Part shown: positions 35,217 to 48,000 of the stretch, one piece after another
Numbering within the stretch: position 1 is the stretch's first letter
Layout: each line of letters begins with the position of its first letter
Origin: Trichomonas vaginalis G3
Taxonomy: Eukaryota; Parabasalia; Trichomonadida; Trichomonadidae
Length of the DNA: 64,000 bases
Direction of reading: 5' to 3'
NCBI RefSeq assembly: GCF_026262505.1
Contig: NC_067203.1
Span: forward strand, 25,897,411 to 25,961,410
Notes under the pieces: model-generated
Seen by the model: only the letters and a program-made list of their open reading frames with translations
What the model was told of the DNA's origin: nothing
Databases searched by the model: none
Position numbers and translations under genes: made by a program

Positions 35217-38088
35217 TCATTGAACGCGGTACCATGCGAATATAGTCACAAATGGTGGCATATAATCTGCACCCGAGCCTGTTGGATTTGTTGTGAAAGT
35301 GTGTAAATGATTTCCTGTGGTTCCACAGAAAATACCTGCGCTTGAATCTACTGGGTCACTTGAAATATCATATCTATTCATTCCCTGTCTATCTGAACCT
35401 GCTGCAAGATTTGTAAAACCTCTTTTTGTTATTGAATGTGTATGATTACCTGTTGTGTTTGTAGTTCCTGTATGAGTGTGCGGTGGAAGGTTTGCTTCTT
35501 TAATTTTCTTCGAACCTCCTGTTTGCTTTGAATATTAGCACAGTATAAGAATTTATCTACAATCTGCTTCCAGCGTACCAAAACCTAAAACTGTTGCTGG
35601 ATTTGTTGAGTTCATTGACATATAAATAGAGCCTATAGGATATAATGTTTGAAGTATTTCAGTCTTTAATGTTTGAAGCTCTGTTTTGTCTGCTTTCTTA
35701 TCTAACATTGCTGGTAGTTCATGTGTTTCAAAGTTTCTGACATGACCTTCAATGTTCATACATCTGTTATCTAAATTGTTTAGTGTATCTTTTACGCTTG
35801 TACTCGGATTCTCTAAAGGTGCACTTGAACCAAGGGTATAGTTCAATATTATGTCGTCTGCTCTAACAGTAGTGAAGGATTTATGTGTATGATTTTTGTC
35901 AGCTTTCTTATCTAACATTGCTGGTAGTTCATGTGTTTCAAAGTTTCTGACATGACCTTCAATGTTCATACATCTGTTATCTAAATTGTTTAGTGTATCT
36001 TTTACGCTTGTACTCGGATTCTCTAAAGGTGCACTTGAACCAAGGGTATAGTTCAATAATTATGTCGTCTGCTCTAACAGTAGTGAAGGATTTATGTGTA
36101 TGGTTCTTGTCAGCTTTACTATTTAATGTAGCTTGAAGTTCATTTATATCGGAGATATTGTGTTTATGAGATTTCAAAACTTTGTTCGTTGCGTCAAGTT
36201 CATCTTTGTCAGCTTTACTTTTAATAGCATCTTCAAAAGTTATTTTTGCCTTAACTCTCAAAGTAAATCTTGGTTCAACTAATACACCGTTAACAAAGAA
36301 ACTAGAGGCATATATTTCATCGTTATAACCAAATGCTTCTTGTGCTTTACCTGTGTCATACTGTACAGTACAGCTTATGTCATAACCTTTAGCACGAATG
36401 TATTTATATCTTCTTTCATTAACATCTTCAGTGCTTATTTGTTCATCCTGTGTTAAATATCCATGGTAGTCCGTTATAATCTGTTCGTCTGAACTTATAT
36501 AATGAACATGGTTTTTATCTGCTTTCTCGGCTAATTTCTCTTCTATCTCATTTATTTCAAGTTCATGCCTACCACCACCTCCCGAAGAAGTATTTTTCTT
36601 CAGCTCTTGAAGAACGTCCACTTCGCCATCTTTGGTGTCAATAATGAGACTTTGAGTTAAAACCTTTCCTGTCTTAATGGATGTTTGTAAAACTTCTTCT
36701 TCACCGTGTTCGGGGTCATGGTCGTCATCATATCTTGTGAAATCAGAGATGTTGTCATACATTAAGCATATCTGTCTCAAAAGTTCTGCTATTTGAAACT
36801 GGAACGAAAGATATACAGAACTTTCATCATCTCCTAAAGTCAAGTCTGCTTTCTTAAGTATTTCTTGAATGTATGCAATGAGAACAGAGTACCTTGGAAA
36901 ATATTCGAACAATATTTCATTAGCTGTTGGTTTTGGTGGTTCTTCTGGAGTTTCAGTTGTTTCAGTTCCTTCTGTAGGTTCTGTTGGAGTTTCTGCATCT
37001 CTTGACTTCAATGCTCTTGCTCTCAAAGACCTAAATGTTAGAGCACCAGGTTTTACAAAGGACTTTATAAATGCTTTAATAGTTCCTGGTAAGTTATTGT
37101 TAGCATTAAGTAAGTTCCTTATGCTTCCATCATGTACGTCCATAGCACTATGTAAAAAATCTATACTTTTCTTGTAGTCAGCAATAGACTGACTGTGATT
37201 TTTTAAAGATTTGTCAATACCTTTAAGCCAATCTTCATGCATGTCTGATACTGAGCCAAGAATATCATTTGCTTCCTTTAGTGTATTTTGTGCTTCTCGT
37301 AAAGTATCCAATCCCGTACGTGCATTGTTTGCTATGCGTCTTACAGTATCTATTTGACTCCTTGTTTCTTGCATCCAACCAGATAAAGTTTTAATAGTAT
37401 CCGAACCATTTGAAATGAAGTTCAAAGCATTTTTAACGTCATCTAAAACTTCTTCACCAAGTACTGCCCATATCTTTCCGATTTGGTATTGAAGAACTCC
37501 ATATGAAGCAGCTGTTAAACCAGTATTTATAAGGTTCCATATCCATGATTTAGCAGTTTTTCCATCCTTTCCATCTTCACCATCCAAACCGTTTTCGCCT
37601 TGAGGTCCTTGTATTCCTTGTATTCCTTGTATTCCTTGTGGTCCTTGAGGTCCGGTGTCACCCTTCTCTCCTTTCAGTTCATCTTTATGTTCGTTATAAT
37701 ATTCTAATGTCATAAGGTGTACATCATTACTGTTACCAGCAACGCCGAGAATTTGTTTCTCATTCATGACTAAATTCTTTAGGCATTTAATGTTGTCGTC
37801 AAATCGAAAGCTCTTTAACAATTCAATGAGAACATTTAATACTTTCACTAATGAGGCATCTACTGTAGAATTTATATATTGCACCGTTCCATCATTTATG
37901 ATGGGAACCTTGCTTGTTGTAATGAATGGGTCATACGTGTTAAAAGTATCGAAATCAATGACTTTTTTAGTTTTTCCATCGTCAATGACTAAATCATTGC
38001 CTTCAATGGTTAAAGTTGAGTTTTCGTTTACTAGTTCATGTGCTCTTCTTGCTTCATTTGTTTCATACGCATATGCAGCAATAGTCAT
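35217..38088 (-). pseudogene. Polinton B fibre protein: collagen repeat plus phage tail-collar domain, broken
   Basis: Starts at ATG 38,088 (MTIAAYAYETNEARRAHELV). Order: N-terminal domain, collagen-like Gly-X-Y repeat (GDTGPQGPQGIQGIQGIQGP, then GENGLDGEDGKDGK), a long helical shaft, a Pro/Thr/Glu linker, and shaft repeats containing ADKNHTHKS. A 167-residue segment with NPSTSVKDTLNNLDNRC is tandemly duplicated. The C-terminal region has LYPIGSIYMSMNSTNPATVL and, near the end, PPHTHTG, GNHTHS and YMPPFVTIFAWYRV, typical of phage and algal-virus tail-collar domains. This looks like a receptor-binding capsid spike. Confidence 0.75.
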
Positions 38089-38105
38089 ATTTTAATGAGA
38101 ATAAA

Positions 38106-38745
38106 ATGTTGTTCTATTTGCAAAGTACAGACCCAAACGAATACGGGACAGTAAAGCTACAAACAAACTTAGGTCTTCAGAATGAAGCACTTGCTTTCAG
38201 AGTGTGTGACTTCAATACTATCGCAACTTTTGTCATAACAGATGAAACAGATTTCATAGAGATTGAAATAGATGACAAAAGAAGTGTTATAACATTTCCT
38301 AATAGAGCTGGGTATAGAATAGATAAAATTGCTGAAGTCATAGATACTCTCATAAATGAAGAAACTATTGACAACATAGATGTCGAACTCTCTTCTGAGG
38401 AACATTGAAGTTCAGCAGCGAGAAAGAGTTTAAGATACCAAGATGAGTCATAGAGTACAACTTCTTTTGGGTGCATACCATATGACATTTCCTTTGAAAA
38501 GTGTTGACAAAACGATTGAGATGAAATCTGTTCCATACGTATGTTATGGTAATTGTTTATACATTGAGTCTAAAATAGCTAATGTCACAGGCATTTCAGG
38601 AGTTAATAGTAAAGGTTCAGTAGAATATAAATCCTTCTGTTATGCAGTCAATTCAATGTTCATTCCAAACGTTCCTGTCATAGCAACTCATTTAGGTAAA
38701 TGGGTTCGCATTAGCTTTGTCAAAACTTACAGGTATAAACTATGA
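38106..38745 (+). pseudogene. Probable structural protein, broken
   Basis: A fossil part divergent from the fibre gene, starting at ATG 38,106 (MLFYLQSTDPNEYGTVKLQT). It is beta-rich (FNTIATFVITDETDFIEIEI), then a second part (YGNCLYIESKIANVTGISG). Composition suggests a capsid-associated jelly-roll protein. Its end overlaps the right inverted repeat from 38,709. Weak similarity in opening to the gene at 24,875. Confidence 0.4.
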
Positions 38746-39072
38746 CAGTGATTTTGACCTATATGAAGAAGAAAGTGAGTCAGAAGATTATGAGCTGTTA
38801 TATGAAGCACAGCAATGGGAGGTTGCAATACTTTTGTAAGTGAGAACGTTTATTTTTTTACATTAGTGAGAACGTTTATTTTTTCATTAGTGAAATCGTT
38901 AGCGAAAATGTTAGTGAGGTGAAGTGGTTGGCGGCTTTATAAATATTTAAGGTTAAGTTGGTGTTTGTGTTTGTGTTGTAAAATATACGTTAACGGTTTC
39001 GTAAAGTGTCAAACTGTTATCTTGGGTAAGGTGGAACGCAGTGTCGCCGTACCCTTGATATATATACTAACT
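38709..39072 (-). repeat. Right terminal inverted repeat of Polinton B
   Basis: Reverse complement of 21,066-21,431 with only a few differences, including one 3-bp indel. It ends CTTGATATATATACTAACT. The 31-bp hairpin (arms GGGTA/TACCC) lies 18 bp from the end. Confidence 0.95.
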
Positions 39073-42000
39073 AACTCTATGTCAAACATGAACGTAAACT
39101 CTATGTCAAACATGAACGTAAATGTTTTGTCATGACTTCATCCTAATGAGCGTAAATGACTAAAAAATATATTTTAGTTGAAAAGGTTAGATCTAACACG
39201 ATATCTAACCTCTTTTCTACCCTGTTGAATTTTCATGATTTCATCGTAAATGTTTTGTCAAACATGAACGTAAACTCTATGTCAAACATGAACGTAAACT
39301 CTATGTCAAACATGAACGTAAATGTTTTGTCATGACTTCATCCTAATGAGCGTAAATGACTAAAAATATATTTTAGTTGAAAAGGTTAGATCTAACACGA
39401 TATCTAACCTCTTTTCTACCCTGTTGAATTTTCATGATTTCATCGTAAATGTTTTGTCAAACATGAACGTAAAGACTTCATCGAAACTAAACGTAAACTC
39501 TATGTCAAACATGAACGTAAACTCTATGTCAAACATGAACGTAAAGACTTCATCGAAACTAAACGTAAACTCTATGTTAAACATGAACGTAAAGACTTCA
39601 TCGAAACTAAACGTAAACTCTATGTCAAACATGAACGTAAACTCTATGTTAAACATGAACGTAAACTCTATGTCAAACATGAACGTAAACTCTATGTCAA
39701 ACATGAACGTAAACTCTATGTTAAACATGAACGTAAATGCTTTGTCAAAACTTCATCGTAACTGCTTTGTTATTACTTCTTCGTATATGTTTTGTCATGA
39801 TTTCATCGTAAATCCTTTGTCATGATTTCATCGTAAACTCTATGTTAAACATGAACGTAAACTCTATGTTAAACATGAACGTAAAGACTTCATCGAAACT
39901 AAATATATTTTATGTCTGAAGTTAATTAGTTAATAATTTAGCGGATGAACTGCAGAAATAATTTTTAGGGTAGAAAAGAGGTTAGATATCGGGTTAGATC
40001 TAACCTTTTCAACTAAAATATATTTTTTAGTCATTTACGCTCATTACGATGAAATCCTGACAAAGCATTTACGATGAAATCATGACAAAACATTTACGAT
40101 GAAATCATGACAAAACATATACGAAGAAGTTTTGACAAAGCATTTACGAAGAAGTCATAACAAAGCATTAACGATGAAGTTTTGACAAAGCATTTACGTT
40201 TAGTTTTGACAAAGCATTTACGTTCATGTTTAACATAGAGTTTACGTTCATGTTTAACATAGAGTTTACGTTCATGTTTGACATAGAGTTTACGTTCATG
40301 TTTAACATAGAGTTTACGTTCATGTTTGACATAGAGTTTACGTTCATGTTTGACATAGAGTTTACGTTTAGTTTCGATGAAGTCTTTACGTTCATGTTTG
40401 ACATAGAGTTTACGTTCATGTTTGACATAGAGTTTACGTTCATGTTTAACATAGAGTTTACGTTTAGTTTCGATGAAGTCTTTACGTTCATGTTTGACAA
40501 AACATTTACGATGAAATCATGAAAATTCAACAGGGTAGAAAAGAGGTTAGATATCGTGTTAGATCTAACCTTTTCAACTAAAATATATTTTTTTAGTCAT
40601 TTACGCTCATTAGGATGAAGTCATGACAAAACATTTACGTTCATGTTTGACATAGAGTTTACGTTCATGTTTGACAAAGCATTTACGAAGAAGTCTTGAC
40701 AAAACATATACGAAGAAGTCTTGACAAAGCATATACGATGAAGCTTTGACAAAACATTTACGAAGAAATCATGACAAAGCATTTACGTTCATGTTTAACA
40801 TAGAGTTTACGTTTAGTTTCGATGAAGTCTTTACGTTCATGTTTGACATAGAGTTTACGTTCATGTTTGACATAGAGTTTACGTTTAGTTTCGATGAAGT
40901 CTTTACGTTCATGTTTGACATAGAGTTTACGATGAAATCATGAAAATTCAACAGGGTAGAAAAGAGGTTAGATATCGTGTTAGATCTAACCTTTTCAACT
41001 AAAATATATTTTTTAGTCATTTACGCTCATTAGGATGAAGTCATGACAAAACATTTACGTTCATGTTTGACATAGAGTTTACGTTCATGTTTGACAAAGC
41101 ATTTACGAAGAAGTCTTGACAAAACATATACGAAGAAGTTTTGACAAAGCATATACGATGAAGTTTTGACAAAACATTTACGAAGAAATCATGACAAAGC
41201 ATTTACGTTCATGTTTAACATAGAGTTTACGTTTAGTTTCGATGAAGTCTTTACGTTCATGTTTAACATAGAGTTTACGTTTAGTTTCGATGAAGTCTTT
41301 ACGTTCATGTTTGACATAGAGTTTGCGTTCATGTTTAACATAGAGTTTACGTTCATGTTTGACATAGAGTTTACGTTTAGTTTCGATGAAGTCTTTACGT
41401 TCATGTTTGACATAGAGTTTACGTTGTTTAGAGTTTACGCTGAAGTCTTTACGTTCATGTTTGACGAAAACATTTACAATGAAAGTCATGAGAAAATTCA
41501 ACAGGGTAGAAAAGAGGTTAGATATCGTGTTAGATCTAACCTTTTCAACTAAAATATATTTTTTAGTCATTTACGCTCATTAGGATAAGTCATGACAAAA
41601 CATTTACGTTCATGTTTGACATAGAGTTTACGTTCATGTTTGACAAAGCATTTACGAAGAAGTCTTGACAAAAAATACGAAGAAGTCTTGACAAGCAATT
41701 AGAAGTTTTGACAAAATTTACGAAGAAATCATGACAAAGCATTACGTTCATGTTTAACATAGAGTTTACGTTTAGTTTCGATGAAGTCTTTACGTTCATG
41801 TTTAACATAGAGTTTACGTTTAGTTTCGATGAAGTCTTTACGTTCATGTTTGACAAAACATTTACGATGAAATCATGAAAATTCAACAGGGTAGAAAAGA
41901 GGTTAGATATCGTGTTAGATCTAACCTTTTCAACTAAAATATATTTTTTAGTCATTTACGCTCATTAGGATGAAGTCATGACAAAACATTTACGTTCATG

Positions 42001-45000
42001 TTTGACATAGAGTTTACGTTCATGTTTGACAAAGCATTTACGAAGAAGTCTTGACAAAACATATACGAAGAAGTTTTGACAAAGCATATACGATGAAGTT
42101 TTGACAAAACATTTACGAAGAAATCATGACAAAGCATTTACGTTCATGTTTAACATAGAGTTTACGTTTAGTTTCGATGAAGTCTTTACGTTCATGTTTG
42201 ACATAGAGTTTACGTTCATGTTTGACATAGAGTTTACGTTCATGTTTGACAAAACATTTACGATGAAATCATGAAAATTCAACAGGGTAGAAAAGAGGTT
42301 AGATATCGTGTTAGATCTAACCTTTTCAACTAAAATATATTTTTTAGTCATTTACGCTCATTAGGATGAAGTCATGACAAAACATTTACGTTCATGTTTG
42401 ACATAGAGTTTACGTTCATGTTTGACAAAGCATTTACGAAGAAGTCTTGACAAAACATATACGAAGAAGTTTTGACAAAGCATATACGATGAAGTTTTGA
42501 CAAAACATTTACGAAGAAATCATGACAAAGCATTTACGTTCATGTTTAACATAGAGTTTACGTTTAGTTTCGATGAAGTCTTTACGTTCATGTTTGACAT
42601 AGAGTTTACGTTCATGTTTGACATAGAGTTTACGTTCATGTTTGACAAAACATTTACGATGAAATCATGAAAATTCAACAGGGTAGAAAAGAGGTTAGAT
42701 ATCGTGTTAGATCTAACCTTTTCAACTAAAATATATTTTTTAGTCATTTACGCTCATTAGGATGAAGTCATGACAAAACATTTACGTTCATGTTTGACAT
42801 AGAGTTTACGTTCATGTTTGACAAAGCATTTACGAAGAAGTCTTGACAAAACATATACGAAGAAGTTTTGACAAAGCATATACGATGAAGTTTTGACAAA
42901 ACATTTACGAAGAAATCATGACAAAGCATTTACGTTCATGTTTAACATAGAGTTTACGTTTAGTTTCGATGAAGTCTTTACGTTCATGTTTGACATAGAG
43001 TTTACGTTTAGTTTCGATGAAGTCTTTACGTTCATGTTTGACAAAACATTTACGATGAAATCATGAAAATTCAACAGGGTAGAAAAGAGGTTAGATATCG
43101 TGTTAGATCTAACCTTTTCAACTAAAATATATTTTTTAGTCATTTACGCTCATTAGGATGAAGTCATGACAAAACATTTACGTTCATGTTTGACATAGAG
43201 TTTACGTTCATGTTTGACAAAGCATTTACGAAGAAGTCTTGACAAAACATATACGAAGAAGTCTTGACAAAGCATATACGATGAAGTTTTGACAAAACAT
43301 TTACGAAGAAATCATGACAAAGCATTTACGTTCATGTTTAACATAGAGTTTACGTTTAGTTTCGATGAAGTCTTTACGTTCATGTTTAACATAGAGTTTA
43401 CGTTCATGTTTAACATAGAGTTTACGTTCATGTTTGACATAGAGTTTACGTTTAGTTTCGATGAAGTCTTTACGTTCATGTTTAACATAGAGTTTACGTT
43501 TAGTTTCGATGAAGTCTTTACGTTCATGTTTGACATAGAGTTTGCGTTCATGTTTAACATAGAGTTTACGTTCATGTTTGACATAGAGTTTACGTTTAGT
43601 TTCGATGAAATCATGACAAAACATATACGATCAAATCTTGACAAAGCATTTACGAAGAAGTCTTGACAAAACATATACGATGAAGTTTTGACAAAACATT
43701 TACGATGAAGTTTTGACAAAGCATATACGATGAAATCATGACAAAGCATTTACGATGAAGTCTTGACAAAGCATATACGATGAAGTTTTGACAAAACATT
43801 TACGATGAAGTCTTGACAAAACATATACGAAGAAGTTTTGACAAAACATTTACGATGAAGTCTTGACAAAGCATATACGATGAAATCATGACAAAGCATT
43901 TACGATGAAGTCTTGACAAAGCATATACGATGAAGTTTTGACAAAACATTTACGATGAAGTCTTGACAAAACATATACGAAGAAGTTTTGACAAAACATT
44001 TACGATGAAGTTTTGACAAAGCATATACGATGAAATCATGCCAAAGCATATACGATGAAGTTTTGACAAAACATTTACGATGAAGTTTTGACAAAGCATA
44101 TACGATGAAATCATGCCAAAGCATATACGATGAAATCATGCCAAAGCATATACGATGAAGTTTTGACAAAACATTTACGATGAAGTTTTGACAAAGCATA
44201 TACGATGAAATCATGACAAAGCATTTACGATGAAGTCTTGACAAAGCATATACGATGAAGTTTTGACAAAACATTTACGATGAAGTCTTGACAAAACATA
44301 TACGAAGAAGTTTTGACAAAACATTTACGATGAAGTTTTGACAAAGCATATACGATGAAATCATGACAAAGCATTTACGATGAAGTCTTGACAAAGCATA
44401 TACGATGAAGTTTTGACAAAACATTTACGATGAAGTCTTGACAAAACATATACGAAGAAGTTTTGACAAAACATTTACGATGAAGTTTTGACAAAGCATA
44501 TACGATGAAATCATGCCAAAGCATATACGATGAAGTTTTGACAAAACATTTACGATGAAGTCTTGACAAAACATATACGAAGAAGTAATAACAAAGCATT
44601 TACGATGAAGTTTTGACAAAGCATTTACGTTCATGTTTGACATAGAGTTTACGTTCATGTTTAACATAGAGTTTACGTTCATGTTTGACATAGAGTTTAC
44701 GTTCATGTTTGACATAGAGTTTACGTTTAGTTTCGATGAAGTCTTTACGTTCATGTTTGACATAGAGTTTACGTTCATGTTTGACATAGAGTTTACGTTC
44801 ATGTTTAACATAGAGTTTACGTTTAGTTTCGATGAAGTCTTTACGTTCATGTTTGACAAAACATTTACGATGAAATCATGAAAATTCAACAGGGTAGAAA
44901 AGAGGTTAGATATCGTGTTAGATCTAACCTTTTCAACTAAAATATATTTTTTAGTCATTTACGCTCATTAGGATGAAGTCATGACAAAACATTTACGTTC

Positions 45001-48000
45001 ATGTTTGACATAGAGTTTACGTTCATGTTTGACAAAGCATTTACGAAGAAGTCTTGACAAAACATATACGAAGAAGTCTTGACAAAGCATATACGATGAA
45101 GTTTTGACAAAACATTTACGAAGAAATCATGACAAAGCATTTACGTTCATGTTTAACATAGAGTTTACGTTTAGTTTCGATGAAGTCTTTACGTTCATGT
45201 TTGACATAGAGTTTACGTTCATGTTTGACATAGAGTTTACGTTTAGTTTCGATGAAGTCTTTACGTTCATGTTTGACAAAACATTTACGATGAAATCATG
45301 AAAATTCAACAGGGTAGAAAAGAGGTTAGATATCGTGTTAGATCTAACCTTTTCAACTAAAATATATTTTTTAGTCATTTACGCTCATTAGGATGAAGTC
45401 ATGACAAAACATTTACGTTCATGTTTGACATAGAGTTTACGTTCATGTTTGACAAAGCATTTACGAAGAAGTCTTGACAAAACATATACGAAGAAGTTTT
45501 GACAAAGCATATACGATGAAGTTTTGACAAAACATTTACGAAGAAATCATGACAAAGCATTTACGTTCATGTTTAACATAGAGTTTACGTTTAGTTTCGA
45601 TGAAGTCTTTACGTTCATGTTTAACATAGAGTTTACGTTTAGTTTCGATGAAGTCTTTACGTTCATGTTTGACATAGAGTTTGCGTTCATGTTTAACATA
45701 GAGTTTACGTTCATGTTTGACATAGAGTTTACGTTTAGTTTCGATGAAGTCTTTACGTTCATGTTTGACATAGAGTTTACGTTTAGTTTCGATGAAGTCT
45801 TTACGTTCATGTTTGACAAAACATTTACGATGAAATCATGAAAATTCAACAGGGTAGAAAAGAGGTTAGATATCGTGTTAGATCTAACCTTTTCAACTAA
45901 AATATATTTTTTAGTCATTTACGCTCATTAGGATGAAGTCATGACAAAACATTTACGTTCATGTTTGACATAGAGTTTACGTTCATGTTTGACAAAGCAT
46001 TTACGAAGAAGTCTTGACAAAACATATACGAAGAAGTCTTGACAAAGCATATACGATGAAGTTTTGACAAAACATTTACGAAGAAATCATGACAAAGCAT
46101 TTACGTTCATGTTTAACATAGAGTTTACGTTTAGTTTCGATGAAGTCTTTACGTTCATGTTTAACATAGAGTTTACGTTTAGTTTCGATGAAGTCTTTAC
46201 GTTCATGTTTGACAAAACATTTACGATGAAATCATGAAAATTCAACAGGGTAGAAAAGAGGTTAGATATCGTGTTAGATCTAACCTTTTCAACTAAAATA
46301 TATTTTTTAGTCATTTACGCTCATTAGGATGAAGTCATGACAAAACATTTACGTTCATGTTTGACATAGAGTTTACGTTCATGTTTGACAAAGCATTTAC
46401 GAAGAAGTCTTGACAAAACATATACGAAGAAGTTTTGACAAAGCATATACGATGAAGTTTTGACAAAACATTTACGAAGAAATCATGACAAAGCATTTAC
46501 GTTCATGTTTAACATAGAGTTTACGTTTAGTTTCGATGAAGTCTTTACGTTCATGTTTGACATAGAGTTTACGTTCATGTTTGACATAGAGTTTACGTTC
46601 ATGTTTGACAAAACATTTACGATGAAATCATGAAAATTCAACAGGGTAGAAAAGAGGTTAGATATCGTGTTAGATCTAACCTTTTCAACTAAAATATATT
46701 TTTTAGTCATTTACGCTCATTAGGATGAAGTCATGACAAAACATTTACGTTCATGTTTGACATAGAGTTTACGTTCATGTTTGACAAAGCATTTACGAAG
46801 AAGTCTTGACAAAACATATACGAAGAAGTTTTGACAAAGCATATACGATGAAGTTTTGACAAAACATTTACGAAGAAATCATGACAAAGCATTTACGTTC
46901 ATGTTTAACATAGAGTTTACGTTTAGTTTCGATGAAGTCTTTACGTTCATGTTTGACATAGAGTTTACGTTCATGTTTGACATAGAGTTTACGTTCATGT
47001 TTGACAAAACATTTACGATGAAATCATGAAAATTCAACAGGGTAGAAAAGAGGTTAGATATCGTGTTAGATCTAACCTTTTCAACTAAAATATATTTTTT
47101 AGTCATTTACGCTCATTAGGATGAAGTCATGACAAAACATTTACGTTCATGTTTGACATAGAGTTTACGTTCATGTTTGACAAAGCATTTACGAAGAAGT
47201 CTTGACAAAACATATACGAAGAAGTTTTGACAAAGCATATACGATGAAGTTTTGACAAAACATTTACGAAGAAATCATGACAAAGCATTTACGTTCATGT
47301 TTAACATAGAGTTTACGTTTAGTTTCGATGAAGTCTTTACGTTCATGTTTGACATAGAGTTTACGTTCATGTTTGACATAGAGTTTACGTTCATGTTTGA
47401 CAAAACATTTACGATGAAATCATGAAAATTCAACAGGGTAGAAAAGAGGTTAGATATCGTGTTAGATCTAACCTTTTCAACTAAAATATATTTTTTAGTC
47501 ATTTACGCTCATTAGGATGAAGTCATGACAAAACATTTACGTTCATGTTTGACATAGAGTTTACGTTCATGTTTGACAAAGCATTTACGAAGAAGTCTTG
47601 ACAAAACATATACGAAGAAGTCTTGACAAAGCATATACGATGAAGTTTTGACAAAACATTTACGAAGAAATCATGACAAAGCATTTACGTTCATGTTTAA
47701 CATAGAGTTTACGTTTAGTTTCGATGAAGTCTTTACGTTCATGTTTGACATAGAGTTTACGTTCATGTTTGACATAGAGTTTACGTTCATGTTTGACATA
47801 GAGTTTACGTTTAGTTTCGATGAAGTCTTTACGTTCATGTTTAACATAGAGTTTACGTTTAGTTTCGATGAAGTCTTTACGTTCATGTTTGACATAGAGT
47901 TTGCGTTCATGTTTAACATAGAGTTTACGTTCATGTTTGACATAGAGTTTACGTTTAGTTTCGATGAAATCATGACAAAACATATACGATCAAATCTTGA

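Larger units (their letters stand above)
21066..39072. mobile_element. Polinton/Maverick B, both ends present
   Basis: A fossil Polinton of 18.0 kb. It begins AGTTAGTATATATATC and ends GATATATATACTAACT. Inverted repeats of about 365 bp (21,066-21,431 and 38,709-39,072) differ by only a few bases, and AACTC is duplicated at both sides (21,061-21,065; 39,073-39,077). Parts: small proteins, major capsid, HNH nuclease, polymerase, two KilA-N genes, a 313-aa cassette gene, integrase, fibre and another structural gene. A packaging ATPase was not recognised. It is broken, with about a dozen breaks. The near-identical ends suggest a recent insertion. Confidence 0.9.
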
